Shown here: piece by piece, positions 52,284-57,637 of the stretch | Numbering within the stretch: the first letter of the stretch is position 1 | Layout of the letters: each line of letters starts with the position of its first letter | Source: Deltaproteobacteria bacterium HGW-Deltaproteobacteria-15 | GTDB lineage: Bacteria > Desulfobacterota > DSM-4660 > Desulfatiglandales > HGW-15 | Direction of reading: 5' to 3' | NCBI GenBank assembly: GCA_002840535.1 | Contig: PHBH01000045.1 | Span: 1 to 57,637 of the forward strand | Length of the DNA stretch: 57,637 bases | The notes under the pieces: generated by a model | Seen by the model: the letters and a program-made list of their open reading frames with translations, nothing else | The model's database searches: none | What the model was told of the DNA's origin: nothing | Made by a program: the position numbers and the translations under genes

Positions 52284-53705
52284 TTATACGGCTTTGATTT
52301 TGCGATACGCGAAGAGCGTCATCTTCATGAGCAGCCACCCATGCTTGAATCGGCGTATGTTCGTGCTGCCGTATGTTCTTTCTTTGTATCGAATCGGCAC
52401 CTCAACGATCTTGAGATTCTGCTTTACGGCGCCAAAGATCAGGTCGTAATCCCCAAAAGGATCAAACTCTCCGAAGTAAACTCTATTTTCACGAATTTTT
52501 TCGTAATCCCGTTTGAACAGCGCCTTGGTCCCGCACAGGGTATCCTTGAACCTCTGGTTCAGAATCCACGTAAACATCATGGAGAAAAACTTGTTCCCGA
52601 GGAGATTCAGGAATCGCATGGCCTGCTTTTCCATGGGATAGACGAGCCTGCATCCGTTGATGAACTCCCCCAGATCCTCTGCCAGCGGTCCGTAGAATTT
52701 CGTGAGATCCTCCGGAGGGACCGTCAAATCGGCATCAAGGATCATCAGGATCTCGCCTTTGGCAGCTTCGAATCCCTTTCTTACCGCATCACCTTTTCCC
52801 TTTCCATCCTGAACAAGCATCCTGATGTCCTTCTGAGGAAAGGCCTTTATCGTCTTTTCGATTTCCTCCCTGGTTCCGTCCGTTGAGCCCCCTTCCACGA
52901 ACAGGATTTCCTGGCCGGCTCCAAAAGGAGGGATCCGCTTGACCGCCTGTTCTATATTTCCTTTTTCGTTTCTGCATGGGATCACGATGGACGTAACATA
53001 CGACCTGTTTCCTCTCAGCTTCAGGGGTCTCGCAACAATGTACCTGCACAGGCAAAGGCTTCTTACCACGGGCAGGGAGGCGATGTAGCGATTTATCACG
53101 GTGCTCACCAGAGGGATGTACTTCGGCAGGAGCATTCTGGATTCTGTTTTCACAACTTCATAGTGTGAAAGTGAAAGCACATTGCAGATATCCTCTGTAG
53201 AGAGCCAGTTCTGGTGCTCCTGGGGCATTTTGAGCCCCACTTTTTCCCCCGCCTTGAGAATAGGCTCCCACAAGAAATTATAGTAGGAGATAACTACCCT
53301 TGTGTCCGGCCTGCAAAAGGATCTGACCCGCCTGAAGCTCTCTTCTATGTCCTGCAGGTGTCCAACAACATCCGCCAGGACAATAAAGTCGAAGGTTTCT
53401 TCCCACGGATGAAATTTTTCGATGTCGGCCTGTCGAAACTCCAATTCAGGATACTTTCGGGCAGCTATGCTTACCATCTCAGAACTGATATCAATGCCTA
53501 CGCCGCGGCTGGGTTTGAGGCCGCTCAGAAGATCTCCTGTCCCACAGCCGAGCTCGATCACCGAAGCGTTTTCGGGCACCAGGAACCGGTAATAGCGCTT
53601 CTGGTCGTCATAGTAATATCGATTCCGTGCTATCCACTCTTCCCGCCGCGCGGCAAGCAAGTCAAACCGCGAAGCCACCTCGCATTTCGATTGGGTTTCA
53701 ATCAT
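52284..53705 (-). CDS. fused SAM methyltransferase and family 2 glycosyltransferase
   Basis: In this 473-residue protein, residues about 1-215 are a class I methyltransferase (SVIELGCGTGDLLSGLKPSR at 49-68, then FDFIVLADVVGHLQDIEE). Residues about 235-473 are a family 2 glycosyltransferase resembling dolichyl-phosphate/polyprenyl-phosphate sugar synthases: TSIVIPCRNEKGNIEQAVKR, VEGGSTDGT (in place of DDGS), ILDADLTVPPEDL, and TLCGTKALFKRD. The second half could charge a polyprenyl phosphate or add a sugar; the first could methylate the same product. No frameshift is visible, so it is a true fusion. Confidence 0.85.
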   Translation of the reverse strand: MIETQSKCEVASRFDLLAARREEWIARNRYYYDDQKRYYRFLVPENASVIELGCGTGDLLSGLKPSRGVGIDISSEMVSIAARKYPELEFRQADIEKFHPWEETFDFIVLADVVGHLQDIEESFRRVRSFCRPDTRVVISYYNFLWEPILKAGEKVGLKMPQEHQNWLSTEDICNVLSLSHYEVVKTESRMLLPKYIPLVSTVINRYIASLPVVRSLCLCRYIVARPLKLRGNRSYVTSIVIPCRNEKGNIEQAVKRIPPFGAGQEILFVEGGSTDGTREEIEKTIKAFPQKDIRMLVQDGKGKGDAVRKGFEAAKGEILMILDADLTVPPEDLTKFYGPLAEDLGEFINGCRLVYPMEKQAMRFLNLLGNKFFSMMFTWILNQRFKDTLCGTKALFKRDYEKIRENRVYFGEFDPFGDYDLIFGAVKQNLKIVEVPIRYKERTYGSTNIRRFKHGWLLMKMTLFAYRKIKAV

Positions 53706-53718
53706 GGTTCAGTGCTTT

Positions 53719-54345
53719 CTACAATTCCGAAACACGGTTATCGGTCTGCTGATACTTCAACCCGCAAGCACCGCAGACCGCGCGGCCATCCTCAAAATGA
53801 AGGCGCACGCCGCACCTGCACATCCAACCCTTGATCTTCGCAGGGTTGCCTACCGCCATTGCGTAGTCGGGCAAGTCGTGTATCACGACCGCGCCCGCGC
53901 CGACAAAGGCGAAACGGCCTATGGTGTTGCCGCAGACAATGGTTGAGTTGGCGCCCAGTGATGCGCCCTCCCTCACCAGGGTCTTCCGGAGTTCGGTCTT
54001 TCTGGGGACATAACTTCTTGGATTATAGACATTGGTGAAGACCATTGACGGTCCGCAGAAGACGCCGTCCTCGAGGGTGACCCCATCGTACACGGATACA
54101 TTGTTCTGGATCTTGACCCTGTTTCCTATGGTCACGTCCGGGCCGATCACCACGTTCTGACCGATATTGCAGTCCCGGCCTATCCTGCTCCCTTTAATCA
54201 CGTGAGAAAAATGCCATATCTTTGTGCCTTGTCCGACTTCACACCCGGGGTCGACCACAGCCGTTTCATGGACAAATGCCTGGCCATGCAGAGGCTGATC
54301 CCTGAGAAGTTTGAAAGTTCGGAGCAGTTTCTTTATACCCATCAT
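53719..54345 (-). CDS. left-handed beta-helix acyltransferase (WbpD/WlbB-like) with C-terminal zinc ribbon
   Basis: This 208-residue hexapeptide-repeat acetyltransferase shows repeats such as AVVDPGCEVGQGTKIWHFSH, VIGPDVTIGNRVKIQNNVSV and TIGRFAFVGAGAVV, ending NPAKIKGW. These are typical of WbpD/WlbB, which N-acetylate UDP-3-amino-sugar uronic acids. A four-cysteine tail (C-R-C, CGAC) follows, as in many of these enzymes. It is co-directional with the epimerase gene upstream, 117 bases away with word repeats between them. The matching 3-dehydrogenase and aminotransferase are not in the window. Confidence 0.85.
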   Translation of the reverse strand: MMGIKKLLRTFKLLRDQPLHGQAFVHETAVVDPGCEVGQGTKIWHFSHVIKGSRIGRDCNIGQNVVIGPDVTIGNRVKIQNNVSVYDGVTLEDGVFCGPSMVFTNVYNPRSYVPRKTELRKTLVREGASLGANSTIVCGNTIGRFAFVGAGAVVIHDLPDYAMAVGNPAKIKGWMCRCGVRLHFEDGRAVCGACGLKYQQTDNRVSEL

Positions 54346-54442
54346 TCCAATGCTCCATCACTCCAATACTCCAGTTGATTCATGCCGTTTGAAATTGGAT
54401 CACTGGAGCTGTTTCGGATTTCGTGCTTCGGTTTTCGGATCT
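54343..54442. repeat. iterated words TCCAATACTCCA and TTTCGGATTTCG between acetyltransferase and epimerase genes
   Basis: Two word types lie side by side: CATTCCAATGCTCCATCACT then CCAATACTCCAG (54343-54373), the TGGAAT family read on the other strand, and a 33-base block starting at 54410 (TTTCGGATTTCGTGCTTCGG core). The block recurs at 55527-55559 with 31 of 33 bases equal, in the same orientation, so the two copies flank the epimerase gene. Confidence 0.55.
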
Positions 54443-54462
54443 GAAATACCGGCGGGATATCA

Positions 54463-55422
54463 TCATGCCTTGAAATAGTCGATTACGCTTTGGATGATTG
54501 CCTCCAGGCCATGCTTCGGCTCGAATCCGATCAGCTTTCTCACCTTCTCGATGTTGGGGCATCGTCGCTCCATGTCCTCGAACCCCGGGCCATAGGCCTT
54601 CTCATACGGCACATACTCGATCTCCGATTTGCTTCCCGTCATCTCCTTCACTTTTTGCGCAAGATCCTTGATGGTCACTTCATGGTCATTCCCCACGTTG
54701 AACACATCCCCTTCCGCCTTTGGCTCGGCCATGAGCTTGACGAGAGCATCGATCACATCCTGCACGTGCGTAAAGCTGCGGCTCTGGTTTCCATCTCCGA
54801 ATACGGAGATCGGTTTTCCGAGAAGCGCACTCTGCACGAAATTCGGGAGCACCATCCCGTACTGCCCTGTCTGGCGGGGTCCCACGGTGTTGAAGAGTCG
54901 CGTGATCACCACGGGCAGTTTCTTCTCATCGTGATAGGCAAGGGCGAGGAACTCATCAAGGGTCTTGGAGCACGCATAAGCCCATCGTCTTTTCTTCACA
55001 GTGCCCATGACCCTGTTGTCGTCCTCACTGAGGGAATGCTCGATGTGCTTTCCATAGATCTCGGATGTCGAGGCGATGAGGACCTTCTTCTTGAAGCGAT
55101 TGGCGAGTCTGAGAACCGTTTCCGTCCCTTTTACATTTATGTCCAACGTCTCCACGGGATGATCCATGATGTTTTTCACCCCGACGGCCGCTGCAAGGTG
55201 ATAGATGTGGTCGACCTTGAAAGTCAGCTCGTTCATCACCGACTCGTTCAGAATCGTGTCAACCACCAGGTGGAGTCTCTTGGCGTTCCTGATCCCGCTC
55301 AGATTGGCGAGTTTCCCGGTCCAGAGATTGTCGATCACGAACACCTCATGATCCATCTCCAGCAGTTTCTCGGTGAGATGGGAGCCAATGAAGCCGGCAC
55401 CGCCGGTGATCAATATTCTCAT
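54463..55422 (-). CDS. NAD-dependent epimerase/dehydratase (extended SDR sugar-nucleotide enzyme)
   Basis: This 319-residue extended SDR has the NAD motif ILITGGAGFIGSHL (3-16), the catalytic Ser in IASTSEIYG and YACSK (Tyr-x3-Lys, about 149-153). The C-terminal substrate part has RLFNTVGPRQTGQYGMVLPN and GDGNQSRSFTHVQDV. It most resembles UDP-glucuronate decarboxylase or GDP-mannose/UDP-GlcNAc 4-epimerase-type enzymes; which one cannot be settled. It is the first structural gene of the glycan operon after the leader. Confidence 0.88.
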   Translation of the reverse strand: MRILITGGAGFIGSHLTEKLLEMDHEVFVIDNLWTGKLANLSGIRNAKRLHLVVDTILNESVMNELTFKVDHIYHLAAAVGVKNIMDHPVETLDINVKGTETVLRLANRFKKKVLIASTSEIYGKHIEHSLSEDDNRVMGTVKKRRWAYACSKTLDEFLALAYHDEKKLPVVITRLFNTVGPRQTGQYGMVLPNFVQSALLGKPISVFGDGNQSRSFTHVQDVIDALVKLMAEPKAEGDVFNVGNDHEVTIKDLAQKVKEMTGSKSEIEYVPYEKAYGPGFEDMERRCPNIEKVRKLIGFEPKHGLEAIIQSVIDYFKA

Positions 55423-55766
55423 ACGTCAATTCCCCCCGAAACGAGATGACATAATCTCCCTGCCGCTGCTTCTCGGCCGCAATCAAATCCGAATATCGAA
55501 ATCCGAAAGTCGAAAGTAAAAGATGTTGTTTCGGATTTCGTGCTTCGGGTTTCGAATCTTCATTGCCGGCTATAGCTCCGCCCCTTCGGTTACGGTCTCA
55601 AAGTATCATTAACCTACCAGGGATTCTTATCTTTTGAGTGTTCTGCTTCTGCTTGAGTGATCATTCCAGGTACTGCCCTCAAGCAGGAGACGGAGCCGTG
55701 TTTCATGAAATCCCGGAAGTATGATTTCATGTAAGCCGCGTCGCATGGAATCCGGCTAGAGTTGAG
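55423..55766 (-). promoter_or_regulatory. glycan operon leader with two hairpins
   Basis: These 344 bases separate the antiterminator gene from the first sugar gene. Two perfect 9-bp stems stand in tandem: CATGAAATC/GATTTCATG (55704-55712 with 55723-55731) and CTGCTTGAG/CTCAAGCAG (55649-55657 with 55678-55686). Neither is followed by a T-run on the minus strand, so they are not ordinary terminators. NusG-like factors of the RfaH type load at leader sites (ops) that often lie in a hairpin, so this is a candidate loading region. An exact ops sequence is not present. Confidence 0.45.
55485..55559. repeat. iterated-word inverted element (CGAAATCCGAAA family)
   Basis: AATCCGAATATCGAAATCCG then AAAGTCGAAAG on the left faces TTTCGGATTTCGTGCTTCGG then GTTTCGAATC on the right. 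The 12-base core CGAAATCCGAAA is perfectly inverted between 55497-55508 and 55529-55540, forming a hairpin with a loop of about 20 bases. The right arm is the block repeated at 54410-54442. Confidence 0.6.
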
Positions 55767-56282
55767 TCAGGATTTTATTTTTTCCAGGGCCCAATCTTCA
55801 ATTTCCACAGCCAGGGAGCGCTGCAGCAGTTCGACGCTGACCACGACCTTTTCCGACTGGCCTTTGTGACGCAAATAGAACCCCACCAGTCCCTTGAGAG
55901 GACCTTCCATGATCATCACCCGGTCCCCGGCCTTCATGAAAGACTGGTTGTGAACGGTCCTATCCGTGCCGTTGAGGATCATGAGGGCATTGATCTCTTC
56001 ATCTTTTGCAGATACAGGCTTCCCCATGAACCCGATCATTCGAACAACGCCCACAGTCTTGATGATCTCCCAGTAAACCTCCGGATCCATTTCGAAGCGG
56101 ACAAAAACATATCCCGGGAGAAGCGGGATCATGATCTTCTTGCGCCTGTCCTTTCTCCTGCTCATCACTTGGATTTTGGGGAGAAATACCTCAACGGATT
56201 TGCCGGAAATCCCGTCAAAGACCTTTTGTTCGAAGTGGCTTCTGGTGTGGATGGCATACCAATTTCCGGGGGTCTCATTCAT
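55767..56282 (-). CDS. NusG-like specialised transcription antiterminator (RfaH/LoaP/UpxY type)
   Basis: In this 171-residue protein the N-terminal NGN domain (about 1-110) begins NWYAIHTRSHFEQKVFDGI and includes IPLLPGYVFVRFEM and VVRMIGFMGKPVSA. The C-terminal KOW domain has AGDRVMIMEGPLKGLVGFYL. Being the second gene of the glycan locus, it is almost surely a specialised paralogue that lets RNA polymerase read the >30-kb operon. ATG 56282 overlaps the regulator's stop, so the two are co-translated. Confidence 0.88.
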   Translation of the reverse strand: MNETPGNWYAIHTRSHFEQKVFDGISGKSVEVFLPKIQVMSRRKDRRKKIMIPLLPGYVFVRFEMDPEVYWEIIKTVGVVRMIGFMGKPVSAKDEEINALMILNGTDRTVHNQSFMKAGDRVMIMEGPLKGLVGFYLRHKGQSEKVVVSVELLQRSLAVEIEDWALEKIKS

Positions 56283-56878
56283 ATGATTGCGATCTTCTCC
56301 TCCTTCACACCCTTTTCTATGAGAGCTTTGATCGTCTTTTCCGTATCTTCGAGGCGGGTCAACAGCACCATGTCCCAGTCCGGGTTCTCCAGCCGGTCAA
56401 ATCCGGAGACCCTGAAGCCGAAGAAACTTCTTCCCTGGAGCCTTTCGTCTATGATCCCTACAAGTTTTATCCTGCTGAGCTGCAGATAAAGATATGCCAG
56501 TTCAGCCACCTCACCGGCCCCGCAGAAGAGGACAGCCCTCACGTCCTTGACTTCCATTTCGGAGAACTTGTTTAAAAGAAGGGATTTTATGTCTCTGTAG
56601 AAATTAATGGAATAGTGCAGAAACTCCGCAGTCAGCTTGCTCTTCCTGGCGAGCCCCTCAGGGGTCAGGAAATACTTGACCCTGTTCCTGGGCATTGTCT
56701 TCACCTTGAAGTATCCTTTGCTTACAAGCCGCTTTAGAAACGCATTGACCAGCCCAAGGGAAAGATTCAACTGTTTGGAAAGCTCCCTCTGGCTGTGGTT
56801 GTCCAACCTGTCGATTTCCCCCATCAAGCGTAAGATATGAAGATCTTCTTTTTCCATCCGGCCCAGAGCCCCTGACAT
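56279..56878 (-). CDS. MarR-like EPS-locus regulator fused to a Rossmann domain
   Basis: In this 199-residue protein, residues 10-80 form a winged helix of the EPS-associated MarR type (HSQRELSKQLNLSLGLVNAF, then LVSKGYFKVK). Residues 110-199 form a small Rossmann-like domain starting AVLFCGAGEVAELAYLYLQL and GIIDERLQGRSFFG, resembling the nucleotide- or UDP-sugar-binding domains of PglD/CapD proteins. It may sense a sugar nucleotide and control the locus. The start may be ATG 56857 (MEKEDLHIL), which has AGGGG 11 bases upstream, not ATG 56878. It heads the operon with the antiterminator. Confidence 0.82.
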   Translation of the reverse strand: MSGALGRMEKEDLHILRLMGEIDRLDNHSQRELSKQLNLSLGLVNAFLKRLVSKGYFKVKTMPRNRVKYFLTPEGLARKSKLTAEFLHYSINFYRDIKSLLLNKFSEMEVKDVRAVLFCGAGEVAELAYLYLQLSRIKLVGIIDERLQGRSFFGFRVSGFDRLENPDWDMVLLTRLEDTEKTIKALIEKGVKEEKIAII

Positions 56879-56903
56879 TGAGCTGACTAGAGTGATCAGA
56901 CGC

Positions 56904-56918
56904 GTTCATTTTCTGAAC
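56904..56918. promoter_or_regulatory. operator palindrome 1, GTTCA-N5-TGAAC
   Basis: The inverted repeat GTTCA TTTTC TGAAC lies between the predicted transcription start and the regulator's start codon. Its centre is exactly 25 bases from that of the second copy. Confidence 0.6.
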
Positions 56919-56928
56919 AAATTGCATC

Positions 56929-56943
56929 GTTCAATAATTGAAC
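56929..56943. promoter_or_regulatory. operator palindrome 2, GTTCA-N5-TGAAC
   Basis: GTTCA ATAAT TGAAC, within the longer perfect palindrome CGTTCAAT-A-ATTGAACG (56928-56944), overlaps the -10 region of the regulator's promoter. A dimeric winged-helix protein bound here would block transcription, suggesting autorepression. Confidence 0.65.
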
Positions 56944-56959
56944 GGCCCTTTTTTGTCAA
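56931..56959 (-). promoter_or_regulatory. promoter of the glycan regulator-antiterminator unit
   Basis: On the minus strand a perfect -35 TTGACA (56959-56954) is followed after 17 bases by TATTGA (56936-56931), a weak -10 lying inside operator 2. Confidence 0.5.
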
Positions 56960-57039
56960 GGAGAATGTTGTTCCAATTGCATTCAAACTCATTTATGTTG
57001 TGGTAACAGTTAATATTTTCAAATTTCCAGAGGCTGGTT

Positions 57040-57204
57040 ATGAGCAAGATTCAGAGGGTGGCTCTCGCTGTGGGTATAGTGCTTCTCGACTCCATGGTTT
57101 TTTTCATTCCGTTGACCGCACTTTTTATGGGATATGTCATCGTAGCCAACCCCCCGTGGTTCAAAGACTTCTTGATCAAATTGGATGGGCCGGGTCAAGA
57201 ATAG
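57040..57204 (+). CDS. 54-residue single-pass or hairpin membrane protein
   Basis: ATG 57040 has AGAGG 6 bases upstream and starts a 54-codon frame. The product begins MSKIQRVALAVGIVLLDSMV and continues with FFIPLTALFMGYVIV, giving one long or two closely spaced membrane helices, then NPPWFKDFLIKLDG. The stop TAG overlaps the GTG start of the next gene, a typical sign of coupled translation. I do not know the family. The gene is divergent from the glycan regulator and shares its operator-bearing spacer. Confidence 0.65.
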   Translation: MSKIQRVALAVGIVLLDSMVFFIPLTALFMGYVIVANPPWFKDFLIKLDGPGQE

Positions 57205-57509
57205 TGGGAGAGAGAACCATCAACAGCCTGTTCCTGGAGGCCGCGGAACATGCGGCCCAGAGAACCGAGGATGTCAGAGTGGTTTTCTCCATTCTGGTCG
57301 AGGCTTCACTCAGGTACAGAGACCATGTCATGCAGACCACGGGACAGGTGGTCACGGTGGAGCATGTCCGCAAAGCGCTGAAGTGGCTGGTCCCTGTTCT
57401 CGCTACCGGCGAACTCCCTCTGGAGAGAAACGATGTGAGCCTCGGTCTGTTGAAGATCTGGGTGGAAGAACTTTCGACCTTGGGTTATCCCCGGGTCCGT
57501 GTTGAGTAG
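57204..57509 (+). CDS. small helical protein of unknown function
   Basis: GTG 57204 opens a 101-residue frame directly coupled to the membrane-protein gene. The product is mostly helical (SLFLEAAEHAAQRTEDVRVV, then SLRYRDHVMQTTGQVVTVEH and VRKALKWLVPVLATGELPLE), and no signal or motif is recognised. The frame extends upstream to 56892, but that part overlaps the membrane-protein gene in another phase and has no ribosome site. It may form a two-component unit with the small membrane protein. Confidence 0.6.
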   Translation: MGERTINSLFLEAAEHAAQRTEDVRVVFSILVEASLRYRDHVMQTTGQVVTVEHVRKALKWLVPVLATGELPLERNDVSLGLLKIWVEELSTLGYPRVRVE

Positions 57510-57637
57510 ACTGCAGGCAATTATTGAGCGGAGCACATAATTGTTTGCTTGGTTCACCCAGGAAAGAGCGTCTCTCGCCCGCTTCGCTTGAGGGCACAGA
57601 GTTCTGGAGAGTGCCAACTTGTCCTGTTTTTTTTCAA

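Noticed and set aside
54490..55449. 319-codon plus-strand frame opposite the epimerase gene
   Set aside because: It is antisense to a clear SDR enzyme, and its composition is that of a shadow frame.
55423..55766. exact ops (GGCGGTAGC) element for RfaH
   Set aside because: Only GGGGCGGAGCTATAGCC was seen on the coding strand, which does not match the consensus.
56892..57203. N-terminal half of the long plus-strand frame 56892-57509
   Set aside because: It crosses the operator/promoter region and the 54-residue gene in another phase; only the part after GTG 57204 looks coding.
57510..57637. possible gene at the right edge
   Set aside because: Only short frames are present and no ribosome site is seen. 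The minus-strand frames there are shadows of the coding region to the left.

Overview
The window looks like a chromosomal piece of a Gram-negative, anaerobic, deltaproteobacterial (Desulfobacterota-like) organism. The reasons are the lipid export genes (msbA-like, lptF, lptG), an rpoD with a long non-conserved insert, a coiled-coil C4 zinc-ribbon gene directly before the RNase P RNA, an acyl-CoA dehydrogenase next to a thiolase/DUF35 pair, and a large surface-glycan locus. This is an inference from gene content; no taxonomic marker was searched.

Left part (1-14.8 kb, housekeeping): a partial secreted protein and an STN-domain protein with 32-residue repeats (both minus); tRNA-Ala(CGC); hisB, a lipoprotein and hisA; dnaG and rpoD; a CAU-anticodon tRNA; a Nif3-family protein; the zinc-ribbon protein; rnpB; a Rossmann-fold protein; a double YggT protein; a DUF167 protein; and an MsbA-like exporter.

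Middle (15.2-19.6 kb, CoA metabolism): an acyl-CoA dehydrogenase with its own strong promoter (minus). Next to it on the plus strand are an XRE-cupin regulator, a thiolase-fold protein that lacks the usual nucleophilic cysteine, and a DUF35 zinc-ribbon/OB partner. The missing cysteine suggests a retro-aldolase-like or other non-thiolase reaction.

Right part (19.8-56.9 kb): a glycan locus of about 32 genes, almost all on the minus strand and therefore read from right to left. It starts with a MarR-like/Rossmann regulator, whose promoter carries two GTTCA-N5-TGAAC palindromes, and a NusG/RfaH-type antiterminator. A leader with two hairpins follows, then sugar-nucleotide genes, glycosyltransferases, methyltransferases, an O-antigen ligase, an ABC flippase, and a nonulosonic-acid set (NeuC-, NeuB- and NeuA-like) with a TPP enzyme, a D-2-hydroxyacid dehydrogenase and a Gfo/Idh oxidoreductase. 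Further on are a sulfotransferase, a deacetylase, kinase-like proteins, LptF/LptG, a fused WecA-like/CapD-like initiating transferase, and an MBOAT/SGNH acyl-transfer pair. One methyltransferase gene in the middle faces the opposite way. At the far right a two-gene plus-strand unit includes a 54-residue membrane protein.

The most unusual signal lies between the genes. Many spacers hold short 'iterated-word' sequences: 8-12 base words repeated imperfectly, often with an inverted set of the same word 60-280 bases away. At least six word families occur. One copy is a 278-bp unit with 28-base terminal inverted repeats around a truncated GxxExxY gene. In two other places the word itself supplies the stop codon of the preceding gene. 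This looks like a family of small, probably mobile or recombinogenic, intergenic elements.
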